From: Corynebacterium sp.
Lineage (GTDB): Bacteria; Actinomycetota; Actinomycetes; Mycobacteriales; Mycobacteriaceae
Assembly (NCBI RefSeq): GCF_030530965.1
Contig: NZ_JAUMTY010000072.1
Coordinates: forward strand, 1 to 6,905
Direction: 5' to 3'
Length of the DNA stretch: 6,905 nt
Shown here: piece after piece, positions 4,638 through 6,905 of the stretch
Position numbering within the stretch: position 1 is the stretch's first letter
How the letters are laid out: every line of letters begins with the position of its first letter
Notes under the pieces: model-generated
The model's input: the letters and a program-made list of their open reading frames with translations, nothing else
Database searches by the model: none
What the model was told of the DNA's origin: nothing
Translations under genes and position numbers: made by a program

Positions 4638-6905
4638 CTAGAGCGGTTGTGCTCCGAGTTCCTTAATGAGGAGCTCCATGGCTATGTCTTTAGCCGAGCG
4701 ATGGTCGTAGTTGGGGTCGTCGCGCGTGGCGTTGACCATTTCTTCTTCGGCTTCTTCTTGCGTGTATTCGGTGCTTGCCGACGATGGTGCTTCGGCAGTC
4801 GGTCCGCCCGTGTCGGAACCACCTGTGTCGGAGTTGCCTCTCGTGTTGGTGGTGTCACCGGTTGTTTCGGTGCCAGCGTTGCCCGGCGCGTTGTTGGATG
4901 CGGAGTAGTAGTCGTCCGGTGGTGGGCCGTAGCCATCGGGGTCGTCGGGTTCGGGAGGCAGTGGCGATCCGTCACTGAATTCCTGCGGGGAGTCCGCTCG
5001 TCTTCCCGCGGGTGGCGTGTGCGTTGGGCGTGACTGGCCGTTCCGTGATTGCGGTGCGGCGTCGTGTCGTGGATGGGCATGCCCGTCGCGCTGGCCTTGG
5101 CCGGTCTCGTCGGCGGTTGACTGCTGTTGTTCTTGCGCTTTTTTCCATGCTGCGGCTGCAGTTAATGCGGTGCGAGCAGAATCGGACAGGATAGACGTGG
5201 GCGAGGCCGGTGATGCGGGTGACGTGGTCCCCGCGAGATCGCCAGGCGCGGAGTCGTTTCCGCTGTCGGCGTCGGCGCTGGTCGCAGTGGCGTCGTTGGT
5301 GTTGGCGTCGCTGGTTTCGGTGTCGGTGGTGGCGGTAGCAGCGGAGTTATCTGCTACCGCTGAGCGAGGGTGGTCTGGGTGAGCGTCCTTCCATCGTTGG
5401 AGGGCAGCGTCGTCGGTACCGATGACCGCCTCAACGGTGACTGTTTGCCCGGTGGCGTCTGTGATTGCGTCCACGATGGACGTGTTGATGTGCTGGTCAT
5501 TGAGCCTTTGCGCGAGCGCCCCGGTGTGGTGACCAAGGACGACGTGGTTGCGGAAGACACCAAGAATGACAGCTTCGCTGACCATAACTTGTGCAACTTT
5601 GCTTCGCTTGCCGACGGCCTGCTTGATCTGTGTCCATTGTGGCCGGAGCTCATCCGCCGTGAGGCCGGTTTCGTGGTCTGCGGTGTCGCGGTCGGCCTGA
5701 TCCTTTTCCACACCAGCATCAGCATGTTCGTCGCGCTGGCTTGTTTCGGCATCGCTGGGCTGATCCTCGTGTCCGTCAGCCTCGGGACCTGCACTGGCCT
5801 CGGAATTTTCACTAGCGTCGGTAGCTGCAGTGGCCGTGGAATCTGCCGTGGGCGTGTCATCGGAACGTGCGCTGTCGGCGTGCGTGTTCTGCGCATCGGC
5901 AGAACGTTCGCTCTCGGGGAGGACGACGGCGGGGCCTTCCTTCTCCTCGATCCTGTGCATACGTTCTTCGGCTTCGCGGGCGCGGGTTTCTCTCTCTTGC
6001 TGTAGCGCCTGTTCACGCAAGTATTTAGAGAGCGTTTCCCGATCCATCGTCCGCGGATCAACAGACTCTTGTGATGGCGCAGCTTCAGCTTGCGACGATG
6101 CTGCGGCCTCATCCTGCGACGGCGTCGCAGCGTCTTCCTGCGGTGATGCCGGTGTTTCAGGTGTTCCCGACGAGGTGCTTTGGGTCTCCTGGGGCTTCGC
6201 ATTCCCTGTGTCTCGGTGCTGCGTGCCCTTAGCTTCCTGGGACGTTTCGGTGTTCGCTTCCGAGGACGGCGAGGGCTGCGGCGTCGGAGTGTCAGTTTTC
6301 TTATTCTTGCGCGGCCAGATGATTCGCCCGCCACCTTTGGCCCGGGGCGGAGTCGCGTTCGAATCAGATCCTGGGGCACCACTATCAGCAGCACCGTTAT
6401 CAGCAGCTCGAGCACCACCTTCAGCAGCAGAAGAACTCGTGCTCCCGGAGCGATGGCCATTGTCGCTGGCAGAACGGCTTGCCGCTGGTTGGCCACTTTC
6501 TAACGCCTCGACGCGTTGTGACAGTGCTTCTATGCCCTCGGCCGCTCCGGGCATGACCATCCGCGCGCACATGATCTCGAGGAGCAGTCGCGGAGATGTG
6601 GCGCCTTTTAGTTCGTTCAACCCATCACTCACGACGGCTGCACACCGCGTGAGCGTGGCGGGTCCGAGGGATTGTGCTTCGTCGGCGAGGGTTTCGCGCT
6701 GGTCAAGTGGCGCGTCGACAAGTCCTTGGTCGAATGCGTCGGGTATGGATTGGAGGACGAGCAGGTCGCGGAAGCGGTCGACGAGGTCGGTGGCGAATCG
6801 CCGCGGGTCGTGCCCGGCGTCGAGAACGTTATTAATCGTGGTGAAGAGCCCGGCTGGGTCGTTGTTGGCCACGGATTCGACTGCGGCGTCGATGAGTGCG
6901 CTGTC
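4638..6905 (-). CDS. dnaX: DNA polymerase III gamma/tau subunit (partial, N-terminal ATPase missing)
   Basis: The reading frame is open to the window edge, giving 755 residues of the clamp-loader subunit that assembles beta clamps and, as tau, tethers the polymerase. The AAA+ ATPase domains lie outside. Residues 1 to about 141 are the oligomerisation domain III (AGHDPRRFATDLVDRFRDLL at 30-49, ending near EALSQRVEALESG). Two long Ala/Ser/Thr/Asp/Glu-rich linkers (about 142-414 and 498-715) flank a conserved block at about 415-497 (LTADELRPQWTQIKQAV through TVEAVIG), which looks like the actinobacterial tau-specific, polymerase-interacting domain. The first linker contains a charged helix (about 285-323, REQALQQERETRAREAEERM). 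The C-terminus AKDIAMELLIKELGAQPL is conserved-looking. Adding roughly 250 missing residues gives about 1000 in total, longer than the 643 of E. coli tau. The GTG at 6872 is internal, not the start. AAAAAAG occurs at 5144-5138. Confidence 0.93.
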   Translation of the reverse strand, partial: DSALIDAAVESVANNDPAGLFTTINNVLDAGHDPRRFATDLVDRFRDLLVLQSIPDAFDQGLVDAPLDQRETLADEAQSLGPATLTRCAAVVSDGLNELKGATSPRLLLEIMCARMVMPGAAEGIEALSQRVEALESGQPAASRSASDNGHRSGSTSSSAAEGGARAADNGAADSGAPGSDSNATPPRAKGGGRIIWPRKNKKTDTPTPQPSPSSEANTETSQEAKGTQHRDTGNAKPQETQSTSSGTPETPASPQEDAATPSQDEAAASSQAEAAPSQESVDPRTMDRETLSKYLREQALQQERETRAREAEERMHRIEEKEGPAVVLPESERSADAQNTHADSARSDDTPTADSTATAATDASENSEASAGPEADGHEDQPSDAETSQRDEHADAGVEKDQADRDTADHETGLTADELRPQWTQIKQAVGKRSKVAQVMVSEAVILGVFRNHVVLGHHTGALAQRLNDQHINTSIVDAITDATGQTVTVEAVIGTDDAALQRWKDAHPDHPRSAVADNSAATATTDTETSDANTNDATATSADADSGNDSAPGDLAGTTSPASPASPTSILSDSARTALTAAAAWKKAQEQQQSTADETGQGQRDGHAHPRHDAAPQSRNGQSRPTHTPPAGRRADSPQEFSDGSPLPPEPDDPDGYGPPPDDYYSASNNAPGNAGTETTGDTTNTRGNSDTGGSDTGGPTAEAPSSASTEYTQEEAEEEMVNATRDDPNYDHRSAKDIAMELLIKELGAQPL

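Noticed and set aside
5370..6005. A 211-codon plus-strand frame antisense to dnaX
   Set aside because: It is the antisense shadow of the dnaX linker and tau domain; it is valine- and glycine-rich with no family resemblance.
5354..6496. A 380-codon open frame on the same strand as dnaX, in the +1 frame
   Set aside because: It lies entirely inside the low-complexity linker and tau domain of dnaX and encodes an Arg/Pro/Lys-rich peptide, as expected from reading GC-rich Ala/Ser/Glu codons out of frame. There is no ribosome binding site and no recognisable domain.

Overview
The window looks like chromosomal DNA from a moderately high-GC actinobacterium, most likely Corynebacterium or a close relative. 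This rests on the dnaX–ybaB–recR order, an actinobacterial-style long tau subunit, several genes that appear to start without a Shine-Dalgarno (leaderless), and a short His-rich protein of a type I associate with corynebacteria and mycobacteria. The genus is inferred from gene content and was not tested by a search.

Right part (about 3397-6905, all minus strand, transcribed right to left): a recombination/replication cluster. It holds the 3' portion of dnaX (clamp-loader gamma/tau; its start lies beyond the window), then ybaB/ebfC (nucleoid-associated protein), then recR (recombination mediator). The gaps between genes are 163 and 118 nt, and ybaB has its own strong ribosome binding site and a possible promoter. 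The dnaX product has two very long low-complexity linkers around a conserved tau-specific domain.

Middle (1435-3269, minus): a small DoxX-like membrane protein followed after 44 nt by an aldehyde dehydrogenase of the succinate-semialdehyde dehydrogenase (Sad/GabD1) type. Both lack a Shine-Dalgarno and have a -10-like hexamer exactly six bases before the ATG.

Left part: a plus-strand gene (284-1399) encoding an N-terminal Nudix hydrolase fused to a C-terminal LOG-family (TIGR00730-type) phosphoribohydrolase. This is the most interesting protein in the window, because the two activities could act in sequence: the Nudix half releases a nucleoside monophosphate and the LOG half splits off its base. 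It is convergent with the dehydrogenase gene, and a strong hairpin overlapping its stop codon probably terminates one or both transcripts. Divergent from it, running off the left edge, is the first 30 codons of a His-rich, probably metal-binding small protein.

No tRNA, rRNA, CRISPR array, insertion sequence or prophage gene was seen. No stretch longer than 300 bases lacks a gene. No clearly undescribed system was found; the Nudix–LOG fusion, the oversized tau linker with an AAAAAAG tract, and the palindrome upstream of the DoxX gene are the best leads.
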